Program-made: the position numbers and the translations under genes | Source of the DNA: Kerstersia similis | Lineage (GTDB): Bacteria; Pseudomonadota; Gammaproteobacteria; Burkholderiales; Burkholderiaceae_B | NCBI RefSeq assembly: GCF_965139615.1 | Contig: NZ_CBCSIQ010000005.1 | Span: 62,001-126,000, forward strand | Reading direction: 5' to 3' | Length of the DNA: 64,000 nt | In this document: positions 1 through 8,713 of the stretch, in pieces | Numbering within the stretch: position 1 is the stretch's first letter | Layout of the letters: every line of letters starts with the position of its first letter | The notes under the pieces: model-generated | Databases searched by the model: none | The model's input: only the letters and a program-made list of their open reading frames with translations | Told to the model about the DNA's origin: nothing

Positions 1-37
1 TTCCATGCAGATCTCCAAATGGGGAAAAATCCCGCGA

Positions 38-64
38 ATTATAGCCAAGCGTGAAAATTTTCAA
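38..64 (-). promoter_or_regulatory. Probable strong sigma-70 promoter reading leftwards (likely for acpP)
   Basis: On the minus strand a perfect TATAAT (38-43) is preceded by TTGAAA (59-64) with a 15-base spacer, or TTTGAA with 16. It lies downstream of the fabG stop and points out of the window. In nearly all proteobacterial fab clusters the next gene after fabG is acpP, one of the most highly expressed genes, so this is the natural assignment. The target gene itself is not in view. Confidence 0.6.
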
Positions 65-188
65 ACACCGGCCGTGACAAAAAAACATGTACTCGCGCAA
101 CGGGCTGCTGCGCGGCGTACGCCTCTGACAAATGCCAGCGGTTTTCCACCCCTTGCGTCGGGGCCGGAGCACCGCCAGCACAGCGGCA

Positions 189-926
189 TTACTGCATATA
201 CATGCCACCGTTCACGTGCAGCGTGCTGCCCGTAATGTAACCTGCCTGCGGTCCGGCCAGGAAGGCCACCGCATTGGCAATATCCGCCGGATCGCCCAAA
301 CGACCCAAGGGAATCTGCGACAACAGCGCGCTGGTCTGATTTTCGCCCAGCGCACGCGTCATGTCAGTCTCGATGAAACCCGGAGCAACGCAGTTTACCG
401 TGATTCCACGGCTGCCCAGCTCGCGCGCCAGCGCACGGGCCATGCCGGCCACGCCCGCCTTGGCGGCCGCGTAATTGGCTTGCCCGGCATTGCCGCTGGC
501 GCCAACGACCGACGTAATGTTGATGATACGGCCCCAACGGGCCTTCATCATCGGGCGCATGACCGCACGCGACATGCGGAACACTGCCGTCAGATTGGTT
601 TCCAGCACAGCATCCCAATCCTCGTCCTTCATGCGCATGGCCAGCGTATCACGCGTAATGCCCGCATTGTTGACCAGGATATGCGGGCCACCGCCTTCTG
701 CCGTCAGCGCTTCGACCAACGCAGCGCACGCCGCTGCATCATTGACGTTAAGCACAACGCCACGACCACCCTGCGGAGCCAGCGCAGCCGTAATATCCTG
801 GGCACCTGCTTCCGAGGTTGCCGTCCCTATCACTTTGGCACCCCGGGCCGCCAGTTCCAGCGCCACGGCGCGGCCAATGCCACGGGAAGCACCCGTTACC
901 AGCGCAATCTTGTCCTGCAGTTCCAT
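189..926 (-). CDS. fabG: 3-oxoacyl-[acyl-carrier-protein] reductase FabG
   Basis: NADPH-dependent reductase of the cytosolic type II fatty-acid synthase; it reduces 3-ketoacyl-ACP to 3-hydroxyacyl-ACP in each elongation round. The 245-residue protein has the SDR cofactor motif TGASRGIG (11-18), NNAG near 86-89, and the catalytic Ser139, Tyr152 and Lys156 (YxxxK). Two adjacent ATGs are possible (929 and 926). The second is preferred because GAGGA lies about 7 bases upstream, while the first would be only 4 bases away. It follows fabD by 17 bases in the fab operon. Length and motifs are typical of FabG; a generic SDR is unlikely in this context. Confidence 0.96.
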   Translation of the reverse strand: MELQDKIALVTGASRGIGRAVALELAARGAKVIGTATSEAGAQDITAALAPQGGRGVVLNVNDAAACAALVEALTAEGGGPHILVNNAGITRDTLAMRMKDEDWDAVLETNLTAVFRMSRAVMRPMMKARWGRIINITSVVGASGNAGQANYAAAKAGVAGMARALARELGSRGITVNCVAPGFIETDMTRALGENQTSALLSQIPLGRLGDPADIANAVAFLAGPQAGYITGSTLHVNGGMYMQ

Positions 927-943
927 CATCCGTTCCTCAATCC

Positions 944-1879
944 TCAAGCGCCTGCCAGCGCGGCCAGCGCCGCTTCCAGCGAGGCAGGGTCCGCCACCGA
1001 CAAGGCCGTGATTTCAGGCTCGATGCGGCGCACCAGCCCGGTCAGCACCTTGCCCGGCCCGAATTCCACAATATGAGTCACACCCTGGGCACGGAAGGCC
1101 TGCACGGTTTCCACCCAGCGCACCGGATGCCAGGCCTGACGCACTAGCGCGTCACGGATCGCTTCCGGTGTCGTTTCCACAGCGACATCGACGTTATTGA
1201 CGACAGGAACCAGCGGTGCATTGATCGTCACGCCAGCCAATGCCTGGCCCAGCACATCGGCAGCAGGACGCAGCAGGCTGGAGTGGAAAGGCGCCGAAAC
1301 TGGCAAGGGCAAGGCACGCTTCGCACCCGCAGCCTTGGCACCCGCGCAGGCGCGCTCAACTGCGCCCTTGTGGCCGGCGATCACCACCTGCGCCGGGGCA
1401 TTGAAATTCACGGCTTCAACCACTTCGCCCTGTGCGGCTTCCTGGCACACGGCACGTACGGTATCGTCGTCCAGGCCAAGAATGGCAGCCATGCCGCCTT
1501 CGCCTACCGGCACAGCCTGCTGCATGGCATTGGCCCGCACCCGAACCAGCGGCACGGCATCAGCCAGCGACAAAGCCCCGGCAGCGACCAAAGCCGAATA
1601 CTCGCCCAGGCTGTGCCCGGCCATGACGGCCGCTTGCGCCCCACCCGCAGCGCGCCAGGCGCGATAGGCCGCCACTGCGGCCACGAGCATGGCAGGCTGG
1701 GTATTGGTCGTCAGGTTCAGCTGTTCAGCCGGCCCCTGGGCAATCAGTGCAGCCAGGTCTTCGCCCAGCGCAGCATTGGCTTCGGCCATCACGGCAGCCA
1801 CATCGGGCTGGCCGGCCCAGGCGTCAAGCATGCCTACCGATTGCGAGCCCTGGCCCGGAAAGACGAACGCGAGTTTCAT
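944..1879 (-). CDS. fabD: Malonyl-CoA-ACP transacylase FabD
   Basis: Transfers malonyl from CoA to acyl carrier protein, supplying the extender unit for fatty-acid synthesis. The 311-residue protein begins with the family hallmark FVFPGQGSQ (6-13) and carries the nucleophile motif GHSLGEYSA with Ser90; the catalytic histidine is His199 in APFHS. The ATG at 1879 is preceded by AGGAGA at 7 bases. A TTG codon immediately upstream is in frame but is not needed. It lies between fabH (35 bases upstream) and fabG, and is probably cotranscribed with both. Confidence 0.96.
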   Translation of the reverse strand: MKLAFVFPGQGSQSVGMLDAWAGQPDVAAVMAEANAALGEDLAALIAQGPAEQLNLTTNTQPAMLVAAVAAYRAWRAAGGAQAAVMAGHSLGEYSALVAAGALSLADAVPLVRVRANAMQQAVPVGEGGMAAILGLDDDTVRAVCQEAAQGEVVEAVNFNAPAQVVIAGHKGAVERACAGAKAAGAKRALPLPVSAPFHSSLLRPAADVLGQALAGVTINAPLVPVVNNVDVAVETTPEAIRDALVRQAWHPVRWVETVQAFRAQGVTHIVEFGPGKVLTGLVRRIEPEITALSVADPASLEAALAALAGA

Positions 1880-1914
1880 CAATGCGTCTCCTGTGTGATG
1901 AAGTCTGGGAGCAA

Positions 1915-2889
1915 TTACATGCGCACCAGCACCGAGCCCCAGGTGAAACCGCCGCCCACGCCCTGCAGCAACACGTGCTGGCCAGACTGGATGCGGCCAT
2001 CGCGCCGCGCGGTATCCAGGGCCAGCGGAACGCTGGCAGCAGAAGTATTGGCATGCTGGTCAAGGGTAATGATCACCTTGTCTTGCGACACGCCCAATTT
2101 GCGTGCCAGCATGGCCAGAATGCGGACATTGGCCTGGTGCGGCACCATCCAGTCGATATCATCCAGGCTCAGGCCGGCCTGTTCGCATACATTGCGCGCA
2201 GAACGGTCCAGCACCGTGACGGCCTGCTTGAAGACGGCTTGCCCATCCATACGCAGGAAGGGGTCGCCAAACACTTCGCCATAGGCGACATTGCCGGCAG
2301 CGCACAGAATCTTGCTTTGCGTGCCATCGGCCTGCAGATGCGCAGCCAGAATGCCCGGCTGATCGGCAGCACGCAGCACCACGGCGCCCGCGCCATCACC
2401 GAACAGCACGCAAGTACCGCGATCATTCCAATCCAGAATGCTGGAGAACACTTCCGCGCCAATCACCAGCGCGCAGCGCGCACGGCCCGCACGAATGTAG
2501 GCGTCTGCTGTCGTCATGGCATACACAAAGCCACTGCAGACCGCCTGGACATCGAAGGCCGCCGCATTGGCAGCGCCGATATTGGCCTGCACCAAGCAAG
2601 CCGTACTGGGGAAAACGAAATCCGGCGTGGAGGTCGCCAGGATGATGAGATCCACTTCCTCAGCCTTGGCGCCGGCATTTTCCAGCGCGGCAAACGCCGC
2701 GCGGGTCGCCAGCTCGCTGGTGCGTACACCACGCTCCGCCAGATGACGCTGACGGATTCCCGTACGCGTCACGATCCACTCATCGGAGGTTTCCACGCCG
2801 CGGGCAGCCAGGTCGGCCGCCAGCTCATCGTTGGAAACACTGCGCGGCGGCAGGAAGCTGCCTGTCCCGGCGATCACGGCATATTGCAT
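1915..2889 (-). CDS. fabH: 3-oxoacyl-ACP synthase III FabH
   Basis: Initiating condensing enzyme of type II fatty-acid synthesis; it joins acetyl-CoA with malonyl-ACP. The 324-residue protein carries the Cys-His-Asn triad: Cys118 in AVCSGF, His251 in VPHQAN and Asn281 in HANTSA. A longer reading frame exists, but the ATG at 2889 has GGA upstream and gives the usual FabH N-terminus (IAGTGSFLPP). Only 10 bases separate it from the plsX stop, consistent with the conserved plsX-fabH-fabD-fabG operon. Confidence 0.96.
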   Translation of the reverse strand: MQYAVIAGTGSFLPPRSVSNDELAADLAARGVETSDEWIVTRTGIRQRHLAERGVRTSELATRAAFAALENAGAKAEEVDLIILATSTPDFVFPSTACLVQANIGAANAAAFDVQAVCSGFVYAMTTADAYIRAGRARCALVIGAEVFSSILDWNDRGTCVLFGDGAGAVVLRAADQPGILAAHLQADGTQSKILCAAGNVAYGEVFGDPFLRMDGQAVFKQAVTVLDRSARNVCEQAGLSLDDIDWMVPHQANVRILAMLARKLGVSQDKVIITLDQHANTSAASVPLALDTARRDGRIQSGQHVLLQGVGGGFTWGSVLVRM

Positions 2890-2899
2890 AGCTTTTCCA

Positions 2900-3943
2900 T
2901 TAATTAGACGTTTCCAGGGACTCACCACCCTGCTGCGTCATCTGTGCAATGTAAGAAGCGGTACGTTCCAGCACGCCCTTGGCAACGGCATCGCGCGCAC
3001 GCTGCAACGCAAAGCCAAAAGCATAGCTATCCGCCGACCCATGGCTTTTGATCACAACGCCACGCAAGCCCAGCAACGCTGCGCCATTGTAATGGCGATG
3101 GTCCACACGATCCTTGAAACGGTTGAGCACCGGCTTGGCGATCAGGCCTGACATCATGGAGTAGGCATTGCGCTGGAATTCTTCGCGGATCATGCTGCCC
3201 AGCATCTTGGCAATGCCTTCCATGGCCTTGAGCACGGCATTGCCGACAAAGCCATCACAGACCACGACATCCACCGTGCCCTTGAAAATGTCATTGCCTT
3301 CGACGTTGCCGTAGAAATTCAAAGGGCTATCGCGCAGCAGCACGGCTGCATGCTTGACGACGTCATTGCCCTTGATGATTTCTTCGCCGATATTCAGCAG
3401 GCCCACGCTGGGGCGTGCCGAAGCATCGCGCCCCTGCGCCAGGGCTGCGCCCATGATGCCGAACTGCAGCAGATGTTCCGCAGAACAATCGACATTGGCA
3501 CCCAGGTCGAGCATGATCGTCGCCCGGCCCAATTGATTGGGAATGGACGTCGCAATCGCCGGACGGTCTATGCCATCCAGCGTCTTCAGCACGTAGCGCG
3601 TAATCGCCATCCAGGCGCCGGTATTGCCCGCGGAAACACAGGCATCCGCCCGTCCGTCTTTGACGGCCTGGGCGGCCACGCGCATGGAGGAATCTTTTTT
3701 GCGGCGCAAGGCCACTTCGACGGGATCGTCCATCGCCACGACTTCTGTCGCAGGCACGACCTCCACCCGACCAGCGAGCGCACGCGAACGCGCATCGGCC
3801 GCCAATGCGGACGATACGGCGTCGGGTTGCCCGACCAGCAGCAAATGGACATCAGCGAACCTGCTGGCAAAATCCAGCGCAGACGGTACCGTGACGGGCA
3901 GGCCGAAATCGCCGCCCATGCAATCTATCGCGATGCGTATCAC
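2900..3943 (-). CDS. plsX: Phosphate acyltransferase PlsX
   Basis: Converts acyl-ACP to acyl-phosphate, the donor used by PlsY at the start of phospholipid synthesis; a peripheral membrane enzyme. The 347-residue length and the N-terminus IAIDCMGGDFG (4-14) are characteristic, as are VSAGNTGA, the LDLGAN stretch and CDGFVGN further on. The start codon is GTG at 3943 with only a weak ribosome-binding site, which may limit its translation relative to rpmF upstream. The yceD-rpmF-plsX order is strongly conserved and couples ribosome and membrane synthesis. Confidence 0.96.
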   Translation of the reverse strand: MIRIAIDCMGGDFGLPVTVPSALDFASRFADVHLLLVGQPDAVSSALAADARSRALAGRVEVVPATEVVAMDDPVEVALRRKKDSSMRVAAQAVKDGRADACVSAGNTGAWMAITRYVLKTLDGIDRPAIATSIPNQLGRATIMLDLGANVDCSAEHLLQFGIMGAALAQGRDASARPSVGLLNIGEEIIKGNDVVKHAAVLLRDSPLNFYGNVEGNDIFKGTVDVVVCDGFVGNAVLKAMEGIAKMLGSMIREEFQRNAYSMMSGLIAKPVLNRFKDRVDHRHYNGAALLGLRGVVIKSHGSADSYAFGFALQRARDAVAKGVLERTASYIAQMTQQGGESLETSN

Positions 3944-4018
3944 AATCGCCAGCTATTTGTTCGACAGCCCGGCGAACATCGCCGGGCATGTTCTTGCATC
4001 AGACCGAGAATCGTCGAA

Positions 4019-4201
4019 TTACTCGTCGTTCTTGGTCTTCAGCACCTTGCGGCCACGATACACGCCGTTGGGGCTGATGTGGTGGCGCAGATGCGTTTCG
4101 CCCGTGTTGGGCTCGATCGCCGTCGGCGGATTCGTGAGGAAATCGTGCGAACGGTGCATACCGCGCTTGGACGGACTCTTTTTGTTTTGTTGAACAGCCA
4201 T
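4019..4201 (-). CDS. rpmF: 50S ribosomal protein L32
   Basis: Small basic protein of the large ribosomal subunit. The 60-residue sequence MAVQQNKKSPSKRGMHRSHD is a textbook L32 N-terminus. The C-terminal part has HHISPNGVYRGRKV, without the zinc-binding cysteines found in some Gram-positive L32 forms. AGGAG lies 6 bases before the ATG. It stands between yceD and plsX in the standard order. Confidence 0.98.
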   Translation of the reverse strand: MAVQQNKKSPSKRGMHRSHDFLTNPPTAIEPNTGETHLRHHISPNGVYRGRKVLKTKNDE

Positions 4202-4289
4202 GATGGACTCCTGGAAAACGGAACGGATTGTACGACAAGCCGGCCTGATTAACCGCTAACCCCTCGCCGGACACCCCGGCAAGGGCACT

Positions 4290-4829
4290 TTACTTTTTCA
4301 GTTTGGCCAGCACCGCGAAAGGTGAAGGCCGTTTTGCTGCGGGCGCTTCCTGCTCATCCCCGGCACCCGCCGCCGACGCGTCCGGGCAGACATCGTGCCG
4401 GGGCGCGTAGGGAATACTCAAAATCAACTCATCCTCGACCTGCTCCAGCAGATCGAAGCGCGACGAACCCAAAATTTTCTCTGGCTCATCCTCTTCGCCG
4501 TCATCGCCGGAATCATCCGACTCGGCGTCACCTTCAAGCCGGGCCTCGTCGGCGACAGGCTGCAACAGCGTATCGACATCGACCGGCCAGACAAACGGCA
4601 CCAAACAGCGTTGGCACATCACGACTGGCTGCGCCTGCGCCCGCAGGCGCAGCAACGATTCACCGTGGCGGCCGGCAACACCTTCAGCCTGCCATCGCAC
4701 CATGCCGGCCTCGCCCTGGGGCTGTTCCGGCAAATCCGACACCAGGCGCGTGAAGCGCGCCAGAGGCTGCTCGCCCCGGGTCTGACGGCGTGTACGCACA
4801 AACGCGAAAATATCGACGACAGCACCCAT
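4290..4829 (-). CDS. yceD: YceD/DUF177 protein, 23S rRNA accumulation
   Basis: YceD homologues are needed for normal accumulation of 23S rRNA in enterobacteria and plants and are almost always encoded just before rpmF. This 179-residue copy has the DUF177 core, including CQRCL near residue 73 and the acidic central segment. A second short cysteine site, DVCPD, follows. The C-terminus is Ala/Lys-rich and ends in AVLAKLKK, resembling other betaproteobacterial members. GAGGGG stands about 8 bases before the ATG. The exact molecular activity of the family is not settled. Confidence 0.9.
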   Translation of the reverse strand: MGAVVDIFAFVRTRRQTRGEQPLARFTRLVSDLPEQPQGEAGMVRWQAEGVAGRHGESLLRLRAQAQPVVMCQRCLVPFVWPVDVDTLLQPVADEARLEGDAESDDSGDDGEEDEPEKILGSSRFDLLEQVEDELILSIPYAPRHDVCPDASAAGAGDEQEAPAAKRPSPFAVLAKLKK

Positions 4830-5026
4830 GTCCAGCCCCTCGAAGCGAATGTGTTACCTGCTTGATCCGCCGCCTGCTTGATACGCTTGCCCCGTCAGTA
4901 TCTCGGCTGGCGCACAAAAAGCACGCCCCCGGCCGAACCTCCGGCATCACCGGAATCGGTAACCCCCCGGCAAAGCGGAAAGCCGCTACGGAACAAAACA
5001 TAGCGAAACGGGCGATAATACCGTGA

Positions 5027-5053
5027 TTGCCGATTGACCGTCAATTCTATACT
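5027..5053 (+). promoter_or_regulatory. Candidate maf promoter, possibly giving a leaderless mRNA
   Basis: TATACT (5048-5053) lies five bases before the maf ATG at 5059, with TTGCCG (5027-5032) upstream at a 15-base spacer. A transcript from this -10 box would begin at or within a base or two of the ATG, and there is no Shine-Dalgarno sequence. The -35 match is imperfect, so the call is tentative. Confidence 0.35.
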
Positions 5054-5058
5054 CGCTT

Positions 5059-5685
5059 ATGCCTTCTTCTCAGTCAGCCCACGCCCCCCAGCCGACCCTA
5101 ACTTCGCTGGTACTGGCGTCGTCCTCCCGTTACCGCCGTGCCATGCTGGAGCGGCTTGCTCTGCCTTTCGACACACTCTCTCCTGATGTGGACGAAACAC
5201 CACAGCCCGGCGAACTGCCTGCGGCGCTGGCCTTGCGCCTGTCGATCGCCAAGGCTCGTGCAGGTGCGCAACAACGGCCCGGCAGCATCGTGATCGGCTC
5301 CGACCAGGTGGCGACCCTCGGGGAGGAGCCCATCGGCAAGCCCGGCAATTTTGACAGTGCCCTGGCCCAATTGCGCCGCCTGTCCGGCAAGATCGTCACC
5401 TTCCACTCCGCCCTGGCCGTTACCGATGGTCATACGGTACTGCATGACGACGTTATCACCGAATGCCATTTCCGCGAGCTGGACGACGCAGAAATCACCG
5501 CCTACCTGCTAGCGGATCAGCCCTATGACACGGCAGGCAGCGCCAAAGCCGAAAGCTTGGGCATCACCCTGATGGAACGCATGCGCAGCGACGACCCCAC
5601 GGCGATCATCGGCCTGCCGCTGATCGCGCTCAGCCGCATGCTGCGGCACTTCGGCCTGTCCGCGACGCAAGGAGCCCAGGCATGA
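5059..5685 (+). CDS. Maf-family nucleoside triphosphate pyrophosphatase (YceF-type)
   Basis: Maf proteins hydrolyse non-canonical or modified nucleoside triphosphates to monophosphates; the YceF branch prefers m7GTP. The 208-residue protein has LASSSRYRR (18-26, phosphate loop), the conserved SDQVA (near 94) and a C-terminal EDPTAIIGLPL-like stretch (here DDPTAIIGLPL). The first 15 residues are an extra Pro/Ser tail not typical of the family. It is divergent from yceD, as in many Betaproteobacteria, and overlaps the next gene by 4 bases. YceF-type rather than dTTPase-type is inferred from context and from the SDQV signature. Confidence 0.9.
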   Translation: MPSSQSAHAPQPTLTSLVLASSSRYRRAMLERLALPFDTLSPDVDETPQPGELPAALALRLSIAKARAGAQQRPGSIVIGSDQVATLGEEPIGKPGNFDSALAQLRRLSGKIVTFHSALAVTDGHTVLHDDVITECHFRELDDAEITAYLLADQPYDTAGSAKAESLGITLMERMRSDDPTAIIGLPLIALSRMLRHFGLSATQGAQA

Positions 5686-6407
5686 GCAGCACGGGCACGC
5701 TGCACCTGATCCCCGTTGGCCTGGGCGATGATGCCCCCCTGGCCGCCTGGCTGCCGGAAGAAACCCGCGCGCTGGCGGCACGGCTGGACACCTACATCGC
5801 CGAGAACGCCAAGACCGCTCGCGCTTTTCTGAAGCTGGTCGGCGCGGAAAAGCCGCTGCGCGAGATCACGATCCACACCATAGACGCCTCGACCAAGGCC
5901 ACCACCATCGCCACCTGGCTCACACCCTACCAGAATGGCGGCGAGATCGGCCTGGTATCGGAAGCTGGCTGCCCGGCAGTCGCGGACCCCGGCGCCAATG
6001 CCGCGCGCGTCGCGCATGAACTGGGTCTGCGAGTACGCCCCTGGGTCGGACCCTCGTCGCTGCTGTTGGGCCTGATGGCCAGCGGCCTGAACGGCCAGCA
6101 ATTCGTTTTCCACGGCTACCCGCCCAAAGACGGCCCTTCGCGTACCCGCTCACTGCAACAATGGGAACGTAATTCTGCCCAGCTGTCGCAAACCCAGCTG
6201 TTCATCGAAACGCCGTACCGCAACGCCGCCATGGTTGATGCCCTGCTTCAGGCCCTGCGCCCGGATACCAGGCTTTGCCTGGCCCGCGCGCTGACCACTA
6301 GCGAAGAATGGGTGTGCACCAAAACCATTGCAGAATGGCGCAAGACACCCCCGCCCGACCTCGGCAAGCATCCCACCCTGTTTCTGTTCCTGGCTCACGG
6401 AAAATGA
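5682..6407 (+). CDS. RsmI-like SAM-dependent methyltransferase (tetrapyrrole methylase fold)
   Basis: Member of the tetrapyrrole methylase/RsmI family; true RsmI methylates the ribose of C1402 in 16S rRNA. This 241-residue protein has the RsmI-like N-terminus (LHLIPVGLGD), an ISEAG-type motif (LVSEAGCPAVADPG) and FHGYPPK. It lacks the long C-terminal part of RsmI, so it is probably a paralogue rather than the main RsmI. The target is unknown. The ATG overlaps the maf stop (ATGA), and its own stop overlaps the amidase start the same way, so the three genes are translationally coupled. Confidence 0.85.
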   Translation: MSSTGTLHLIPVGLGDDAPLAAWLPEETRALAARLDTYIAENAKTARAFLKLVGAEKPLREITIHTIDASTKATTIATWLTPYQNGGEIGLVSEAGCPAVADPGANAARVAHELGLRVRPWVGPSSLLLGLMASGLNGQQFVFHGYPPKDGPSRTRSLQQWERNSAQLSQTQLFIETPYRNAAMVDALLQALRPDTRLCLARALTTSEEWVCTKTIAEWRKTPPPDLGKHPTLFLFLAHGK

Positions 6408-7258
6408 CTCTGCTACCCGGCCCCCGCATGCCCGCCTTTGCACCCATGACACGCAGGCGGCACCGCACCAGCGGCGCTGCCCTGCTGCTAGGTATGCTGG
6501 CCCTGGCAGGTTGCGCAAGCGTGCCTCCCAAGCCTTACATGCTGGATGACAGCCACCGCTCCGTCAGTCACAGCAGCCGCGCACGCTTCATCGTCCTGCA
6601 TTACACCGCGGCCGACCGCGCCCGATCGCTGCACCTGCTGAGCCAGGGCGCTGTCAGCAGTCACTACCTGGTCAGCGATGAAACGCCCGGCAAAGTCTAT
6701 GCGCTGGTGGATGAAAACCGGGCCGCCTGGCACGCTGGTGCCAGCAGCTGGTATGGTTACACTTGGCTCAATGGCAGCTCCATTGGCATTGAAATCGTCA
6801 ACCCCGGCTGGGTCGATGATGGCCGCGGCGGCCGTGCCTGGCCCTATCCATACAGCGAAGAACAGATCCAGGCCATCATCGCGCTGGTCAAGGATATTGC
6901 CCAACGCCACGGCGTTGCACCGCAGAACATCGTAGCTCACAGCGATATCGCCCCCACCCGCAAGCAAGACCCCGGCCCGCTCTTTCCCTGGAAACGCCTG
7001 GCCGAAGCCGGCCTGGGCCGCTGGTACGACGAAGCACTGGCAAACGATTTCCGACACACCTTCGAGGAAAAAGGCCTGCCCGACGCCGCCTGGTTTCAGG
7101 AAAACCTGGCTCGCGTCGGCTACGGCATCGAGCGCACCGGCAAATTTGACGAAACCACCCTAAAAACCATCGCCGCATTCCAGATGCACTACCGCCCCAC
7201 GCGCAGCGACGGCCTGCCGGATGCTGAAACGGCGGCAATATTGCAGGCCTTGCGCTGA
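6404..7258 (+). CDS. N-acetylmuramoyl-L-alanine amidase, AmiD-like lipoprotein
   Basis: Probable zinc amidase that cleaves the MurNAc-L-Ala bond in peptidoglycan or its turnover products, anchored as a lipoprotein. From the ATG at 6404 (ATGA overlap with the preceding gene) the protein has 284 residues. A basic n-region and LALAGC lipobox lie near residues 30-35, and an alternative start at 6446 would give a more ordinary signal peptide. The amidase_2 domain shows FIVLHYTA, SSHYLV, AWHAG and VAHSDIAPTRKQDPG, which carry the zinc ligands. A C-terminal peptidoglycan-binding-like segment (about 225-284) follows, as in E. coli AmiD. Confidence 0.9.
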   Translation: MTLLPGPRMPAFAPMTRRRHRTSGAALLLGMLALAGCASVPPKPYMLDDSHRSVSHSSRARFIVLHYTAADRARSLHLLSQGAVSSHYLVSDETPGKVYALVDENRAAWHAGASSWYGYTWLNGSSIGIEIVNPGWVDDGRGGRAWPYPYSEEQIQAIIALVKDIAQRHGVAPQNIVAHSDIAPTRKQDPGPLFPWKRLAEAGLGRWYDEALANDFRHTFEEKGLPDAAWFQENLARVGYGIERTGKFDETTLKTIAAFQMHYRPTRSDGLPDAETAAILQALR

Positions 7259-7287
7259 GCCCCCCCCCTGCGCTCAGCCGCAACGAT

Positions 7288-8484
7288 CTACACCCGCCGC
7301 TGGCCGTTCAACAACATGACCAGGCCGCCGCCCACCAACCCCCAGAACGCCGACCCGATGCCAAACAGCGTGACACCTGATGCCGTAGCCAAGAAGGTCA
7401 CCATGGCGGCATCCCGGCGGAATTCGTCGCGCATGGCCAGCGTCAGGCTGTTGCCCATGGTGCCCAGCAAGGCCAGGCCCGCCACGGCCAGCACCATTTC
7501 CCTGGGCAGCGCGGCCAGGAACGACACGACAGTCGCCCCCAACAGGGCTACAACGAGATAGAACACGCCGGAGGCGACCGCAGCGGTATAGCGCCGGCGC
7601 GGATCAGGGTGAGCATCGCTCCCCATGCAGATCGCTGCCGTAATGGCCGCGAGGCCAATGGCGAACCCGCCAAAAGGCGCCAGCAACAATGTCACCAGCC
7701 CCGTCCAGCTCACCTGGGGAGAGATCGGGATGTCATAACCCGAGGCGCGCTGGGTCGCGATACCCGGTACATACTGCGAAGCCATCGTCACCATGAAAAG
7801 CGGCAAGGCAACGCCGATAGCCGTTGCCAAGCTGAAGGCCGGCGTCGTCCACTGCGGCATGGCCAAAGTCAGGCTGAGCCTTTCCCAATGCAAGTCTCCC
7901 TGCTGCCAGGCATACACGCCGCCGACCAGCAACACCACCAGGATGACATAGCGCGGCAATACCCGGCGCACAATGAAAAAAGCCAGGAACATGAGCCCGA
8001 CCAGCCCGAAAGCGCTGCGCATAGAGAGAAAAAGATCCATCCCGAAGCGCAGCAATACCCCCGCCAGCATGGCGGCCGCCAGAGAGAGTGGAATGCGTGA
8101 CATGGCCTGCTCGAACCAGCGCGTGATGCCACAAATGAAAATCAGGGCACCGCAGATCACAAATGCCCCGGCCGCCAATTCCGGGGTCAGGCCCGATGTC
8201 GTGGCCAGCAAGGCTGCGCCCGGTGTGGACCAGGCCGTGACCACGGGCTGCCGGTAACGCAACGACAACCCCACGCCTGTCAGGCCGCAACCCAGACATA
8301 AGGCCCAGATCCAGGATGCAATGCCTGCTTCGTCATAGCCGCTGGCGCGCGCGGCCTCGAAAACAATCACAGCGGAACTGGCAAACCCCACCAGTACCGC
8401 CACTGCGCCGGCCACGATGCTGGGGGGTGATACATCTTTCCAGAAATGCTGCCCGACCCCGCCATCCTGCCCCTGCACAGACAT
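7288..8484 (-). CDS. BenE-family benzoate/H+ symporter
   Basis: Integral membrane carrier of the BenE family, whose founding member imports benzoate. The 398-residue protein is almost entirely hydrophobic, with about twelve predicted membrane segments and the family stretch VVTAWSTPGAALL near residues 70-82. The start at 8484 is chosen because GGAG lies about 6 bases upstream; the ATG at 8496 has no room for one. No benzoate dioxygenase genes are adjacent, so the substrate is uncertain. Upstream, 8592-8612 contains a 7-bp dyad, ATGACAG and CTGTCAT, of unknown role. Confidence 0.85.
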   Translation of the reverse strand: MSVQGQDGGVGQHFWKDVSPPSIVAGAVAVLVGFASSAVIVFEAARASGYDEAGIASWIWALCLGCGLTGVGLSLRYRQPVVTAWSTPGAALLATTSGLTPELAAGAFVICGALIFICGITRWFEQAMSRIPLSLAAAMLAGVLLRFGMDLFLSMRSAFGLVGLMFLAFFIVRRVLPRYVILVVLLVGGVYAWQQGDLHWERLSLTLAMPQWTTPAFSLATAIGVALPLFMVTMASQYVPGIATQRASGYDIPISPQVSWTGLVTLLLAPFGGFAIGLAAITAAICMGSDAHPDPRRRYTAAVASGVFYLVVALLGATVVSFLAALPREMVLAVAGLALLGTMGNSLTLAMRDEFRRDAAMVTFLATASGVTLFGIGSAFWGLVGGGLVMLLNGQRRV

Positions 8485-8713
8485 ACCGCTCTCCATCCTT
8501 TAGTTGTCTCCGCCAATTGCTTGACCCGCCACACACCAGGGCGCGACACTCCCTGCGCCCAACCAACGGATCTTTTCGGCTTTCAGCCACTATGACAGAC
8601 TTCGGCTGTCATCCGCCTGACTGGCGGCCACCCAGCACAGACATGCCCCCGCCTCTGCCGGGCCTCAGTCCTGCCCATCAACCTGGGCCTGGGCACCCAC
8701 GGCGCCAGGTATC

